From Agrobacterium tumefaciens (GTDB lineage Bacteria; Pseudomonadota; Alphaproteobacteria; Rhizobiales; Rhizobiaceae): a stretch of DNA of 64,000 nt. Where the stretch lies: positions 868,001 to 932,000 of the forward strand of contig NZ_CP115841.1 in the NCBI RefSeq assembly GCF_013318015.2, in the 5' to 3' direction. Position numbers and translations under genes: made by a program. Below are positions 32,579-41,891 of the stretch, piece after piece. The stretch's first letter is position 1. Each line of letters starts with the position of its first letter. The notes below the pieces were generated by a model. The model worked only from the letters and a program-made list of their open reading frames with translations. It did no database searches and had not been told where the DNA came from.

Positions 32579-34843
32579 ATGAACGGCGATCGCATTGATG
32601 ACAGGGATGTGGATATCGATCTCGCGCGGCTCGTCGCTGCCATATGGCAGCGCAAGGGCAGGATAGCGGCGATCACGCTGCTTGCCGGGGGCGCCGCCTT
32701 CGTTGTCGCAAGCATGATGTCGCCCGCTTACAAGGGCGAGGCGCGCGTCCTCATCGAATCGCGCGCGGCCTCCTTCGGTGCGTCGCAGCAGTCGAATGCG
32801 CCCGCCGAACCCGTGCTCGATGAATTGACCATCTCCAGCCAGGTGCAGATCCTGCAATCTGTTGACCTCATCAAGCAGGTCGCGAAAGATATGAAGCTTT
32901 ATGAGCGGCAGGAGCTTGACCCGGCGGCGCGTCCTTCTCTCGTCTCGAAGCTGCTGGTTGCTGTCGGCGTCAAGAAAGATCCGCAGCAGGTGCCGCCAGA
33001 GGAACGGATACTGAAGGCGTTCCAGGAGAGGTTGCAGGTCTACCAGGTCGAAAGCTCGCGCGTCATCACGGTCGAGTTCTCGTCCGAGGACCCCATGCTT
33101 GCGGCAGCAGTCCCCAACGCGATGATGAAGGCCTATATCGCGCTGCAGAGCGGCGCGAAACTGGACACAAGCACGGAGGCGGCACGCTGGCTGGAGCCGG
33201 AAATCGCCAGTCTGCGTGAGAAGGTTCGCGATGCGGACAGGAAGGTCGCGGATTACCGCGCCTCGTCCGATATTCTGTCGGCAGGGCAGGGCGAAACGCT
33301 CGCCACCCGGCAACTCAGCGATATCTCGACCGAACTTGGCCGTATCCGCGGCGAGCGGGCGAATGCGGAGGCGCGGGCAGAGGGCGTGCGCAACGCGCTT
33401 TCGAGCGGTCGCCCACTCGATACTTTCCCCGACGTCGTCGCCTCGCCGATGATCCAGAGACTGAAGGAAAGCGAGGCTGCCATGCGCAGCCAGATTTCCG
33501 ATCTGTCTTCCTCGCTGCTGGAAGGCCATCCGCGTATCAAGGCGCTGCGCAGCCAAATTGACGGCATACAGCGGCAGATTCAGGAAGAGACCCGCAAGGT
33601 GCTCGCAAGTCTCGAAAACGAGGCAAATGTGTCCCGCCTGCGAGAGCGGCAACTGGTTCAGCAATTGAATGTGCTGAAAACGGAAAGCGTACGCGCCGGT
33701 GAGCAGCAGGTTGGCCTCAACGACCTGGAGCGCGAGGCTTCGGCTCAGCGCCAGCTTCTTGAAACCTATCTCGCCCGTTACCGCGAGGCGACGTCGCGCG
33801 CCGGTTCAGCCGAATCCACGCCCGCCGATGCCCGCGTGATTTCAACTGCAGTGGAGCCGCGCGAACCCTACTTCCCGAAGACCGGCGCCATCACCATTGT
33901 CGTCACGCTGGCGGCCTTCCTTCTCTCCTGCATCGTTGTCATGCTCGTGGAACTGTTCACCGGGCGGGCGTTGAAGCCGGTGGGCAAGACCCATGTCCCG
34001 CCGCTGTCCGATCCACCACCGCCCGCCAAAGCGCGTGCTGACACGGATGAGACACCGGATACGCCGGAGCAACCGCTTCCCGCACGTGAAGAGGATGCGC
34101 CGCCTGCGGTTCGTTCCATGCCTGCCGCTGCCCGCCAGTCCATTGTCGAACAGGAAGCGCAGATACCGGTCGCAGCCGTTGCTGCCAAATCGGCCCTGCC
34201 GGTTGCAGACGCCGCGGCTGCGAAAGTGGACGCTGCGGAAGAAGAGATCGACAACGCCGACAATTTCTCGATCGACTCCGTCGCGTCTTTCCTCGCCACC
34301 CGTCTTGCGAAATCCGTCGCAGCGGTCGTGTCTCCAGCTGGCGACAGTGGTTCGACCACCACCGTCATGCTGGCGCGCGCCCTGTCCGAAATGGGCCGTT
34401 CGGTCGTTCTCGTCGATATGACGGCATCGGCCTGTCCGACGCGCCTGATGGCGCCTGAGACCGGACTGCCGGGCGTCATGGACCTTTTGGCAGGTGCCGC
34501 CGCCTTTGGCGAAACCATTCACGGCGACCGGCTTTCCGATGCCCATATCGTGCCGCGCGGCAATGCGCAGCCGCGAGAGGCCATGCGCGCGATCGACCGG
34601 CTGACGATGATCCTTAGCGCGCTTTCCGACGCCTATGACACGGTTCTGGTGGAATGCGGCGCGGCGCAGATATCGAGCCTTGAGAAAATGCTGCGCAATC
34701 TGCCGGCGGAAATCGTCGTGTCCGTTCCCGGTAATGATAGCGAATTGCTGGAAAAGACCCTCGGAGAACTGGTTGCCCACGGCTACGAGCAGGCATTGCC
34801 GATGACCGGCATGCGCAAACCGGACCGTCTGAGCGCCGCCTGA
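32579..34843 (+). CDS. uppB: Wzc-like polysaccharide co-polymerase (PCP-2a type) with a degenerate kinase domain
   Basis: The 754-residue protein has a Wzz domain with two membrane helices (about 30-50 and 435-455) flanking a long periplasmic coiled coil (IQRLKESEAAMRSQISDLSS is typical), then a Pro/Ala-rich linker and a BY-kinase-like C-terminal domain (about 565-754). The kinase P-loop reads SPAGDSGSTTTVMLAR at about 583: Ser replaces the Walker A Lys. The Walker A-prime VVLVDMTAS keeps its Asp, Walker B is weak (TVLVECG), and no C-terminal tyrosine cluster is seen. ATP hydrolysis is therefore doubtful. It should control chain length and span from Wzy to the export lipoprotein. ATG 32579 follows GGAG. 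Convergent with uppA. Confidence 0.88.
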   Translation: MNGDRIDDRDVDIDLARLVAAIWQRKGRIAAITLLAGGAAFVVASMMSPAYKGEARVLIESRAASFGASQQSNAPAEPVLDELTISSQVQILQSVDLIKQVAKDMKLYERQELDPAARPSLVSKLLVAVGVKKDPQQVPPEERILKAFQERLQVYQVESSRVITVEFSSEDPMLAAAVPNAMMKAYIALQSGAKLDTSTEAARWLEPEIASLREKVRDADRKVADYRASSDILSAGQGETLATRQLSDISTELGRIRGERANAEARAEGVRNALSSGRPLDTFPDVVASPMIQRLKESEAAMRSQISDLSSSLLEGHPRIKALRSQIDGIQRQIQEETRKVLASLENEANVSRLRERQLVQQLNVLKTESVRAGEQQVGLNDLEREASAQRQLLETYLARYREATSRAGSAESTPADARVISTAVEPREPYFPKTGAITIVVTLAAFLLSCIVVMLVELFTGRALKPVGKTHVPPLSDPPPPAKARADTDETPDTPEQPLPAREEDAPPAVRSMPAAARQSIVEQEAQIPVAAVAAKSALPVADAAAAKVDAAEEEIDNADNFSIDSVASFLATRLAKSVAAVVSPAGDSGSTTTVMLARALSEMGRSVVLVDMTASACPTRLMAPETGLPGVMDLLAGAAAFGETIHGDRLSDAHIVPRGNAQPREAMRAIDRLTMILSALSDAYDTVLVECGAAQISSLEKMLRNLPAEIVVSVPGNDSELLEKTLGELVAHGYEQALPMTGMRKPDRLSAA

Positions 34844-34864
34844 GATGCTGCGGCCGATAACCGG

Positions 34865-36097
34865 TCAGTCGGCAGCGGGCGTTGCGTCCATGCTCGGCCG
34901 ACCCGCGCGGAAACGCTGAATGAACGCATAGAGTGCCGGATTGGATTTGATCAGGCTCTTTGTCCGGGCAATGGCAACGTAGGCCGAGGCTGCCGCGCGG
35001 CCCTTCAACGTCACCGGCAGGAAAATATCATGCTGCACGGTGAAAAGCGGACACCAGCTGCGCTTGTAGGGCTGGTCACCGACGCCGAAATCGAAGATCG
35101 CCGCATTTTCACTGCAAGCCCGTTCAATCATCAGCCAGAACAGCAGCTCACCGGGGCTGATTTCCGCGAAGGTCTCATCGATAGAACCGAACTGGCAGAT
35201 AATGTGATCCTGCTTGCGCGAAAGGCCGGATATGGCAGCGATGAAACCTTCATTTTGACCATGCAGACGAATGGCGTGTAGTTCCAGAAGACTGTCTGTG
35301 CCGATCTCCGGAAAATTTGCGAGGTCATAGAAAAAGTCTTTTACCGATTGGTCGCGAAAAACATCCGGAATGCCCTGCGATGCGAACCGGGCTGCCTTCT
35401 GCCGGAAAAACGTCTGCAATAATTCGCACTTTTCCCGTGGCGAACGGGCGATCACATGGCTGTAACCACCCATTTCCTCGGCTCTCCGGCTCTGGATGCG
35501 GAATTTCTTCCGGCGCCTCTTGGCGTTGATCTGCCGAAGCGTGCTCTCAAAATTTGCCAGTAAGGGAATCTGGAAGGCCGGGTTCTGGTTTTCGACTGAT
35601 GCCAGATGCGAGAGCGGGTTGGCCCTGCCACGCCAGATCAGCGGTATGTTCTGCAAGGCCAGAATATCCGCCTGGCCACGCAGCAGCTTTCGCGCTTCGC
35701 GGGCAATGGCTGCCGCCGTTTTGTGGTTGGCTGCTTCGGCGAAGGACCGGTCGAAAAGCCCGGTATTGATATTGTTGAAACGGCCGCCGGGAAAACGTGC
35801 CTTGCGGATGCCGCCTTCCAGAACGATTTCGAGCGGCAGCAGGAACACGGTCTTTCCGCTTTGCCTGCCGCGAATGATGAGGAGGGGTCTGTCCTGCGTT
35901 TGCGCCCAGATGGAGCACCAGCCGTAACCCTGATGCAGCGAATTGAGCGGGTCGCTCTCCAGCTGTTCCCAGTCGGCGCGGATAGTGGAGGCATCGTCGA
36001 CGAGATCGATAGCCAGGCGATCGGCGCCCCGCCGCTCGTTTTGCACGGCGGCTGGTCCTTCACCCTCGCTGACTATGACCGGCGCTTCAGCCGCCAT
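34865..36097 (-). CDS. uppA: CelD/BcsL-type GNAT acetyltransferase of the UPP cluster
   Basis: The 410-residue cytoplasmic protein has a double GNAT fold (BioF2-like acetyltransferase, PF13480 type). Typical stretches are DPLNSLHQGYGWCSIWAQTQ in the N-terminal half, RRRKKFRIQSRRAEEMGG at about 195-212, and PGELLFWLMIERACSENAAI followed by FDFGVGDQPYKRSW at about 325. In Caulobacter the related HfsK modifies holdfast polysaccharide and responds to c-di-GMP; UppA may acetylate an amino sugar in UPP the same way. That is inference from family and locus. It ends 21 bases from the uppB stop and has GGAGAG before ATG 36097. Confidence 0.84.
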   Translation of the reverse strand: MAAEAPVIVSEGEGPAAVQNERRGADRLAIDLVDDASTIRADWEQLESDPLNSLHQGYGWCSIWAQTQDRPLLIIRGRQSGKTVFLLPLEIVLEGGIRKARFPGGRFNNINTGLFDRSFAEAANHKTAAAIAREARKLLRGQADILALQNIPLIWRGRANPLSHLASVENQNPAFQIPLLANFESTLRQINAKRRRKKFRIQSRRAEEMGGYSHVIARSPREKCELLQTFFRQKAARFASQGIPDVFRDQSVKDFFYDLANFPEIGTDSLLELHAIRLHGQNEGFIAAISGLSRKQDHIICQFGSIDETFAEISPGELLFWLMIERACSENAAIFDFGVGDQPYKRSWCPLFTVQHDIFLPVTLKGRAAASAYVAIARTKSLIKSNPALYAFIQRFRAGRPSMDATPAAD

Positions 36098-36195
36098 CCA
36101 CGCTCTCCGGTTGTTTCGGTGAGACTATATCGTTGAGCGGCAAACAAGAGGTTTATAAAATTGCGACCTCTGGATGTCCCGTAGAAGGCAGGTGC

Positions 36196-36408
36196 CTATT
36201 CCTGTTTTTTGGAGCCGGCCATCCATTTGATGACCAGCATGGCGGGCAGTATCCACAAAAGCCCACTCAGCACGAAGTAGGCAAGATGCACCCACCATGG
36301 AGATTGCGCCAGCGTCGCCGACGCGATGGCCGTCGCCGCTACGGCGTAGATGACGACGAGGCAGATGATGACGATGGTGCCGATGAGCGATCTGAGGCGA
36401 GGGTGCAT
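36196..36408 (-). CDS. DUF2842 small membrane protein, 70 aa
   Basis: Two hydrophobic helices (LIGTIVIICLVVIYAVAATA and VHLAYFVLSGLLWILPAMLV) are separated by SPWW, ending in KWMAGSKKQE. This is DUF2842, common next to cytochrome oxidase and haem genes in Alphaproteobacteria, with no proven action. GGAAGA stands before ATG 36408. It is transcribed divergently from ctaA. Confidence 0.8.
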   Translation of the reverse strand: MHPRLRSLIGTIVIICLVVIYAVAATAIASATLAQSPWWVHLAYFVLSGLLWILPAMLVIKWMAGSKKQE

Positions 36409-36434
36409 GAAATCTTCCGTAACCGAGCATGTAT

Positions 36435-36527
36435 CCCAAAAGTGTCATCGGTTTTGGGGAAAAGACATGCGTAAAACAAAAAATCTAGATCGTCTTGGTG
36501 ATTCGAAGCAGAGACAGGACGATCTAG
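36435..36527. repeat. Rhizobial palindromic intergenic repeat, copy 2
   Basis: CCCAAAA-N10-GGTTTTGGGG opens the element, followed by GACATGCGTAAAACAAA and a 10-bp perfect hairpin CTAGATCGTC / GACGATCTAG (36485-36527). The layout matches copy 1. It lies between DUF2842 and ctaA. Confidence 0.6.
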
Positions 36528-36635
36528 TGTCTGGCGCAACTATACCGCCGCGACCGGATGCCGCAAACCCTGAGGCCTTGTTTTGTGGTGCCGGTTGGGG
36601 CTAATCAACATGACTGTATGATGGAGACCTCAAAG

Positions 36636-37754
36636 ATGCGTTCGAGCGGCATGACGATGGCAAATGGTTCTGCGGAAATGGTGGTGGAGGCTGCCCTGCA
36701 GAAACAGGAGAAGGATCGCCGCCTGCTGCGCATCTGGCTGCGCGTCGTTCTCTTCACGCTGTTCTGTCTCGTGCTTGTCGGCGGCGCCACGCGGCTGACC
36801 GAGTCTGGCCTGTCAATTACCGAATGGAAACCGATCCACGGCGCCATTCCGCCGCTTTCCGTTGCCGAATGGGAAGAGGAATTCCAGCTCTACAAGCGTA
36901 TTCCCCAATATCAGGAAATCAACCGGGGCATGTCGCTCGATGAGTTCAAGACGATCTTCTGGTGGGAGTGGGCGCATCGATTGCTTGCCCGCGCCATCGG
37001 TCTCATCTTCGCCCTGCCACTCGCCTTCTTCTGGCTGACCGGTCGCATCGAAAGGCGCTTGCGCCTGCCGCTCATCGGCCTTCTGGGGCTTGGCGGCTTT
37101 CAGGGCTTCGTCGGCTGGTGGATGGTGTCTTCCGGCCTCGTCAACCGTACGGATGTCTCGCAATATCGCCTGGCAACGCATCTGACGATCGCGTGCCTCA
37201 TCTTTGCGGGCTGCATGTGGATATTGCGCGGCCTGTCGCACCATTCGGCCGATGCTGCCAATGAAACGACCGGCCGCCGTTTTGCCGCGCTGCTGACCTT
37301 CCTCTGTCTGTTCCAGATTTATCTCGGCGCGCTGGTGGCGGGGCTGAATGCCGGCCTGTCCTACAACACGTGGCCGCTGATGGACGGCTCCCTGGTGCCC
37401 GGCGATCTTTTCCTGCAACAGCCCTGGTGGATCAACTTGTTCGAAAACCCGAAGACGGTGCAGTTCGTCCACCGCCTCGGTGCCTATACGCTGTTTGCCG
37501 CCACGCTGTGGCATATGGTGTCCTTGGCTCGCGCCTTGCCCGGCACGCCGCATGCCCGCCGCGCCGTACTGTTCTTCGTGTTGATCTCCATTCAGGCGGC
37601 GCTCGGCATTACCACGCTTCTGATGCATGTGGACATTCATGTGGCGCTCGCCCATCAGGGCATGGCGCTGCTTGTGCTTGGTTTTGCAGTCGCCCATTGG
37701 CGCGGCTTCCTAGGCGAATACCCGGCACCTGTCGCGGTTGAGATCAGGGACTGA
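36636..37754 (+). CDS. ctaA: Haem A synthase (CtaA/COX15 family)
   Basis: The roughly 370-residue inner-membrane enzyme hydroxylates haem O to haem A for aa3-type cytochrome oxidase. Eight hydrophobic segments are visible. The four axial histidines sit in conserved segments: WEWAHRLLARAIG, RLATHLTIA, TVQFVHRLGAYT and VALAHQGMALL. It also has VLVGGATRLTESGLSITEWK. Length and the conserved LNAGLSYNTWPLMDG agree with type-1 CtaA of Alphaproteobacteria. Start is unsure: ATG 36636 has GGAGA 8 bases upstream, while ATG 36651 (MTMANGS) is also possible. Convergent with the kinase gene, with 6 bases between stops. Confidence 0.92.
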   Translation: MRSSGMTMANGSAEMVVEAALQKQEKDRRLLRIWLRVVLFTLFCLVLVGGATRLTESGLSITEWKPIHGAIPPLSVAEWEEEFQLYKRIPQYQEINRGMSLDEFKTIFWWEWAHRLLARAIGLIFALPLAFFWLTGRIERRLRLPLIGLLGLGGFQGFVGWWMVSSGLVNRTDVSQYRLATHLTIACLIFAGCMWILRGLSHHSADAANETTGRRFAALLTFLCLFQIYLGALVAGLNAGLSYNTWPLMDGSLVPGDLFLQQPWWINLFENPKTVQFVHRLGAYTLFAATLWHMVSLARALPGTPHARRAVLFFVLISIQAALGITTLLMHVDIHVALAHQGMALLVLGFAVAHWRGFLGEYPAPVAVEIRD

Positions 37755-37760
37755 AAACCC

Positions 37761-38606
37761 TTAAAATTGCTTCAGGACAGACTTGATGGTTGTCGCGACG
37801 GCCAGTTCGTCGTCGCGTTCGCGCGTGTTGCCATCTTCCTCGTGCCATGCTGCCGAAAGGCAGCCGTAGGCGAAGGCATATTGTAGAAGCACCCGTTCGT
37901 CCCGATTGAGCGCTTTCGCAAAAATCGACGCCATGGAGGCGATGCGTGCCTCGCTGCGTGTCAGATCGAAGCGGTCGAGCGGATTGGAGAACATGTTGGC
38001 GACGTCGAGTGCTTCATCGCCGATCAGGCCTGCCGGGTCGATGATGATCCAGCCACGCGCACTGCGCATGATGTTTTCGTGATGCAGATCGCCGTGCAGC
38101 GGTCGAATATTGCTTTGGTGCCCGATAAGCTCCTCGGCAAGCGAAGCGGCTTCGATATAGGGGCTGTTCGTGCCTTCGCTGCGATCGTGCTCGGCTTTAC
38201 GGAACAGACTTTCGAAATATTGCGGCAGCGTCAGCAGGCTTGCTGGTGGCGTCTGCGTTGAAGGCTGGTGATAGTGAAGGAGAACGTCAGCGGCGATTGC
38301 GGTCGTGGCATCATCGTCGCCGTCGCGGAAAAGCACGTCGCGCAATGTCTCATTGCCGGCATGTTCCATGAGCAATATGTCGTCGGAGCGATCGAGCAGC
38401 TTCACGCAGCCGACACCTGCCCGCCATTCGATGAAATCCGCCCCGCGAAGGCTGTCTTTCAGAACCTTGTGTTTAAGTACCTTGGCGATGGCAAGGGAAC
38501 CATTGCCAAGTCTGACTTCGTAAACCACCCCGGCCGGCGTATCGGCAATCTGTTTTGCGGCCTCGATATTCCACGAGGCCGGAAAAAAGGGGATAGCTCG
38601 GCTCAC
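37761..38606 (-). CDS. Aminoglycoside-6-phosphotransferase-like (APH(6)/Hur) small-molecule kinase
   Basis: The 281-residue kinase-fold protein belongs to the streptomycin/hydroxyurea phosphotransferase family. The catalytic loop RPLHGDLHHENIMR and the metal loop IIDPAGLIGDEALDVANMF are intact. Real substrate unknown; chromosomal members in rhizobia are usually not antibiotic-resistance genes. It begins with GTG at 38606, with GAGG about 8 bases upstream, only 10 bases after the argC stop, so it is co-transcribed with argC. Whether this links it to arginine metabolism is open. Confidence 0.82.
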   Translation of the reverse strand: MSRAIPFFPASWNIEAAKQIADTPAGVVYEVRLGNGSLAIAKVLKHKVLKDSLRGADFIEWRAGVGCVKLLDRSDDILLMEHAGNETLRDVLFRDGDDDATTAIAADVLLHYHQPSTQTPPASLLTLPQYFESLFRKAEHDRSEGTNSPYIEAASLAEELIGHQSNIRPLHGDLHHENIMRSARGWIIIDPAGLIGDEALDVANMFSNPLDRFDLTRSEARIASMASIFAKALNRDERVLLQYAFAYGCLSAAWHEEDGNTRERDDELAVATTIKSVLKQF

Positions 38607-38616
38607 GCAAAAAGCC

Positions 38617-39549
38617 TCATGCCGAGAGCATCAGCTCCATGTTCTGGACAGCCGCACCCGATGCGCCCTTGCCGAGATTGTCGAGCAGCGCGACGAGATT
38701 GATGTGTTCGCCGCCCGGCGTGCCGAAGACGAACAGCTTCATCGTGTCCTTGCCCGCCAGTTCCTCGGCATCGATGCGGGACAGCCCCTTGCTTTCGGCA
38801 AGTGGAACGACGCTGACGATGTCCTGTCCGGCATAATGGGCGGTGAGCGCGGCATGCACGGTCTCGATGGTCGCGCCGTCCTTGAGGTCGGCGGCAAACA
38901 GCGGAACCTGCACGATCATGCCCTGCGGGAAGCGCCCGACGGAGGGTGCAAACAGCGGCGCGCGGTCCAGCTGGCCGTGAATGGTCATTTCCGGCACGTG
39001 CTTGTGTGCAAGCGTCAGGCCATAGAGGAAGTTGTTGGCACTGATCGCATCTTCCCTGCTCTGATCTTCCATCTGCGCGATCATCTGCTTGCCGCCGCCG
39101 GTATATCCGGACACGGCGTTGACGCTGACGGGATAACCATCGGGCAGAATGCCGGCGGCGCGCAGCGGACGAAGAAGGCCGATCGCGCCGGTCGGGTAGC
39201 AGCCCGGATTGGCGACGAAGCGGGCGGAACGAACCTTTTCGCCCTGTTCCTTGTCCATTTCGGCAAAGCCGTAAGCCCAGTCCTTATGGATACGATAGGC
39301 GGTCGAGGTGTCGATGATGCGGACATTGTTGTTGCCCGCCACCATGGTGACAGCTTCTCTGGAAGCATCATCCGGCAGGCAGAGAATCGAAATGTCGGCG
39401 TTGTTGAGCATGTCCTCGCGGATAGCGGCGTTGCGGCGCTCGGCTTCGGGAATGGACAGCAACTCGATATCGCGGCGACCAGCAAGGCGCGTGCGGATCT
39501 GCAGACCCGTTGTGCCGTGTTCGCCATCGATGAAGATCTTCGCTGTCAT
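38617..39549 (-). CDS. argC: N-acetyl-gamma-glutamyl-phosphate reductase
   Basis: The NADPH enzyme reduces N-acetylglutamyl-5-phosphate to the semialdehyde in arginine synthesis. At 310 residues it is the short (type 2) form. The N-terminal fold reads [20 protein letters not shown], the nucleophile Cys117 is in [13 protein letters not shown], and the C-terminal [20 protein letters not shown] is conserved. AGGACAAGGA precedes ATG 39549. It leads a two-gene unit with the APH-like kinase and follows speB in the same direction at 71 bases. Confidence 0.95.
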   Translation of the reverse strand: MTAKIFIDGEHGTTGLQIRTRLAGRRDIELLSIPEAERRNAAIREDMLNNADISILCLPDDASREAVTMVAGNNNVRIIDTSTAYRIHKDWAYGFAEMDKEQGEKVRSARFVANPGCYPTGAIGLLRPLRAAGILPDGYPVSVNAVSGYTGGGKQMIAQMEDQSREDAISANNFLYGLTLAHKHVPEMTIHGQLDRAPLFAPSVGRFPQGMIVQVPLFAADLKDGATIETVHAALTAHYAGQDIVSVVPLAESKGLSRIDAEELAGKDTMKLFVFGTPGGEHINLVALLDNLGKGASGAAVQNMELMLSA

Positions 39550-39620
39550 GTCCTTGTCCTGACTTTTCAGAGGGTTGCGAGTGTAATCGGATTCAGTTTG
39601 CTAAGCGCCCGGGCGTCGGT

Positions 39621-40574
39621 TCAGCCGGCCTTCGCCAGCCGTTCGGCGCGCAGGCCAAGCATATACATTGCAACGGTCGCTCCGGCAATGGCAGTGATAT
39701 CAGCATGGTCGTAAGCGGGCGCGACCTCCACCACATCGGAGCCGAGAATATCGAGCTGCCCGAGTCCGCGAAGGACGGACAATATCTTGGCGCTTGTCGG
39801 CCCACCGGCCACAGGCGTACCGGTTCCGGGCGCGAAGGCTGGATCGAGGCAATCGATATCGAAGGTCAGATAGGTGGGCATGCCTGCCGTGTGCTTGATG
39901 ATCAGCGAGGCGATGTCGCTCGCCCGCATCTCCTCCACCTCGTAACCGTGGAGAATGCGGATGCCGAAATCCTCAGGCGCATGGGTGCGAATGCCGATCT
40001 GGATGGAACGATCGGCATCGATCAGACCATCGCGCACGGCGCGGGCCACGAAGGAACCATGGTCAATGCGTTTGCCGTCGTCGAACCAGGTATCCTGATG
40101 CGCATCGAAATGCACCAGCGCCAGCGGGCCGTGCTTTGCCACATGCGCCTTCAGCAGCGGCCAGGTGATGAAATGGTCGCCGCCAAGCGTCAGCAGATAA
40201 TCCGTCTTGGAGATGATCTTGCGCGCTTCCTTTTCGATCGTATCAGGCGTTTTCCAGTGATTGCCGTAGTCGAGCAGGCAGTCGCCATAATCGATGGTCG
40301 GCATATGGGCGAAAAGATCGCGGGCAAAGGGATATTGCGGGTCGTTGTCGAAAATCGCGGAGGCGCGGCGGATCGCCTGCGGCCCGAAGCGTGCACCCGG
40401 CCTGTTGGATGTCGCTGCATCAAAGGGGACACCCCAGACGGCCGTCGATACGCCCTTGAGGATCTTGGTATATTTGCGCCGCATGAAGGAGAGGACGCCC
40501 GCATGGGTCGGGTCGGTCGCAGCCGATGTCAGCGTTGCTGCGGTGAAGGCATGGTCGATGGTTTTTGATGGCAT
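39621..40574 (-). CDS. speB: Agmatinase / ureohydrolase family enzyme
   Basis: The 317-residue manganese enzyme cleaves agmatine to putrescine and urea. The binuclear-metal ligands are complete: GGDHF (His134), HFDAHQDTW (Asp157, His159, Asp161) and DIDCLDPAFAPGTGTPVAGG. Length and loops fit agmatinase better than arginase; guanidinobutyrase or a related guanidino hydrolase cannot be excluded by eye. GGGGTGA precedes ATG 40574. Its neighbour is argC, both being nitrogen and guanidino metabolism genes, but 71 bases separate them and the order suggests a loose association. Confidence 0.88.
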   Translation of the reverse strand: MPSKTIDHAFTAATLTSAATDPTHAGVLSFMRRKYTKILKGVSTAVWGVPFDAATSNRPGARFGPQAIRRASAIFDNDPQYPFARDLFAHMPTIDYGDCLLDYGNHWKTPDTIEKEARKIISKTDYLLTLGGDHFITWPLLKAHVAKHGPLALVHFDAHQDTWFDDGKRIDHGSFVARAVRDGLIDADRSIQIGIRTHAPEDFGIRILHGYEVEEMRASDIASLIIKHTAGMPTYLTFDIDCLDPAFAPGTGTPVAGGPTSAKILSVLRGLGQLDILGSDVVEVAPAYDHADITAIAGATVAMYMLGLRAERLAKAG

Positions 40575-40642
40575 TGATCACCCCATTGCGGTTTGCGCTG
40601 AGGGTGCTGTCTTCTCGCCGAAAAAACAAGGAGGATGGCAAT

Positions 40643-40673
40643 GAAAAAAGGCGGAGCCGAAGCCCCGCCTTTT
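40643..40673 (-). terminator. Terminator of the rplM-rpsI operon
   Basis: On the minus strand AAGGCGG-GGC-TTCG-GCT-CCGCC forms a stem with a TTCG loop, followed by TTTTTT. It lies 33 bases after the rpsI stop. Confidence 0.85.
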
Positions 40674-40705
40674 CGAAGTTTTGAACGAACGGTTCCGAGA
40701 AGCGA

Positions 40706-41173
40706 TTAGCGCTTGGAGAACTGGAACGAACGGCGGGCCTTGGCCTTACCGTACTTCTTACGTTCGACAACGCGGCTGTCGCGGGTCAGGAAGCCACCCT
40801 TCTTCAGAACGGCGCGCAGGCCCGGTTCGAAGTAGGTGAGGGCCTTGGACAGACCGTGACGAACGGCACCGGCCTGACCGGACAGACCACCACCGGCAAC
40901 GGTAGCGATGATGTCGAACTGGCCCGTGCGTGCAACGGCAACGATCGGCTGCTGAAGGATCATCTGCAGAACCGGACGTGCGAAATACGTGGTGAAATCG
41001 CGGCCGTTGATGATGATCTTGCCAGAACCCGGCTTTACCCATACGCGGGCAACGGCGTTCTTGCGCTTGCCGGTCGCGTAGGAGCGGCCGAGAGTGTCAA
41101 CCTTGCGGACGTGCACGGGAGCAGAAGCTTCCGATGCAGGGGCGAGGTCTTTCAGAGAGGAAAGATCGGCCAT
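40706..41173 (-). CDS. rpsI: Small ribosomal subunit protein uS9
   Basis: The 155-residue protein of the 30S subunit has a C-terminal tail ([11 protein letters not shown]) that reaches the P-site tRNA. Conserved features are [20 protein letters not shown] and [19 protein letters not shown]. The N-terminal extension of about 25 residues ([20 protein letters not shown]) is usual in Rhizobiales. It starts 2 bases after the rplM stop; both belong to one operon and end at the terminator at 40643-40673. Confidence 0.98.
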   Translation of the reverse strand: MADLSSLKDLAPASEASAPVHVRKVDTLGRSYATGKRKNAVARVWVKPGSGKIIINGRDFTTYFARPVLQMILQQPIVAVARTGQFDIIATVAGGGLSGQAGAVRHGLSKALTYFEPGLRAVLKKGGFLTRDSRVVERKKYGKAKARRSFQFSKR

Positions 41174-41175
41174 TA

Positions 41176-41640
41176 TCAGGCGCTCCTTACGTTCTTCTTG
41201 TTGAGCACGGCTACGTCGAGAACGACGGGCTGCTGTGCTTCGTGCGGGTGGTTCGAGCCGGCGTAAACGCGCAGGTTCTTCATCTGACGACGGCCGAGCG
41301 GGCCGCGCGGGATCATGCGCTCGACGGCCTTTTCAACGACGCGCTCCGGGAAGCGACCTTCGATGATCTGGCGAGCCGTACGCTCCTTGATGCCACCCGG
41401 GTGACCGGTGTGCCAGTAGTACTTCTTGTCGGAGTACTTGTTGCCGGTGAAGGCAATCTTTTCCGCGTTGATGACGATGACGTTGTCGCCATCATCGACG
41501 TGGGGGGTGTAGGTGGCCTTGTGCTTGCCGCGCAGGCGGGTTGCAATGATGGTGGCGAGGCGACCAACAACGAGGCCTTCGGCGTCGATGATGACCCACT
41601 TCTTCTCCACCTCAGCAGGCTTCTGAACGAAAGTAGACAT
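41176..41640 (-). CDS. rplM: Large ribosomal subunit protein uL13
   Basis: The 154-residue early-assembly protein of the 50S subunit. Conserved stretches are [39 protein letters not shown] and [23 protein letters not shown] 41640 (MSTFVQKP) is chosen as the usual family start; three extra codons upstream are open. The first gene of the rplM-rpsI operon, with a clear sigma-70 promoter at 41774-41802. Confidence 0.98.
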   Translation of the reverse strand: MSTFVQKPAEVEKKWVIIDAEGLVVGRLATIIATRLRGKHKATYTPHVDDGDNVIVINAEKIAFTGNKYSDKKYYWHTGHPGGIKERTARQIIEGRFPERVVEKAVERMIPRGPLGRRQMKNLRVYAGSNHPHEAQQPVVLDVAVLNKKNVRSA

Positions 41641-41773
41641 GGATTTCACTTTCTAACGTGGACCCGTCATCCTCTTTTAAAGTAAGAGCATACGGGCGTT
41701 TCTTGTTGCTTGGTTTGGTCACCCGAAGGCGACCGCAAATGACCATATTCCCTTTGGAATCCGATCTGGCGCG

Positions 41774-41802
41774 CTTATACGGTGTGCTGGATGAAGCGTC
41801 AA
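41774..41802 (-). promoter_or_regulatory. Sigma-70 promoter of rplM-rpsI
   Basis: On the minus strand TTGACG, a 17-base spacer and TATAAG lie 134 bases before the rplM start. Near-consensus boxes with ideal spacing. Confidence 0.75.
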
Positions 41803-41891
41803 TATGACGGATTTTGCTGACTGTAAAAATAAATCAATAAAAACAATGGTTTATTTATGTGGTATTATTTTACCCCATAGATTTACCTGTT

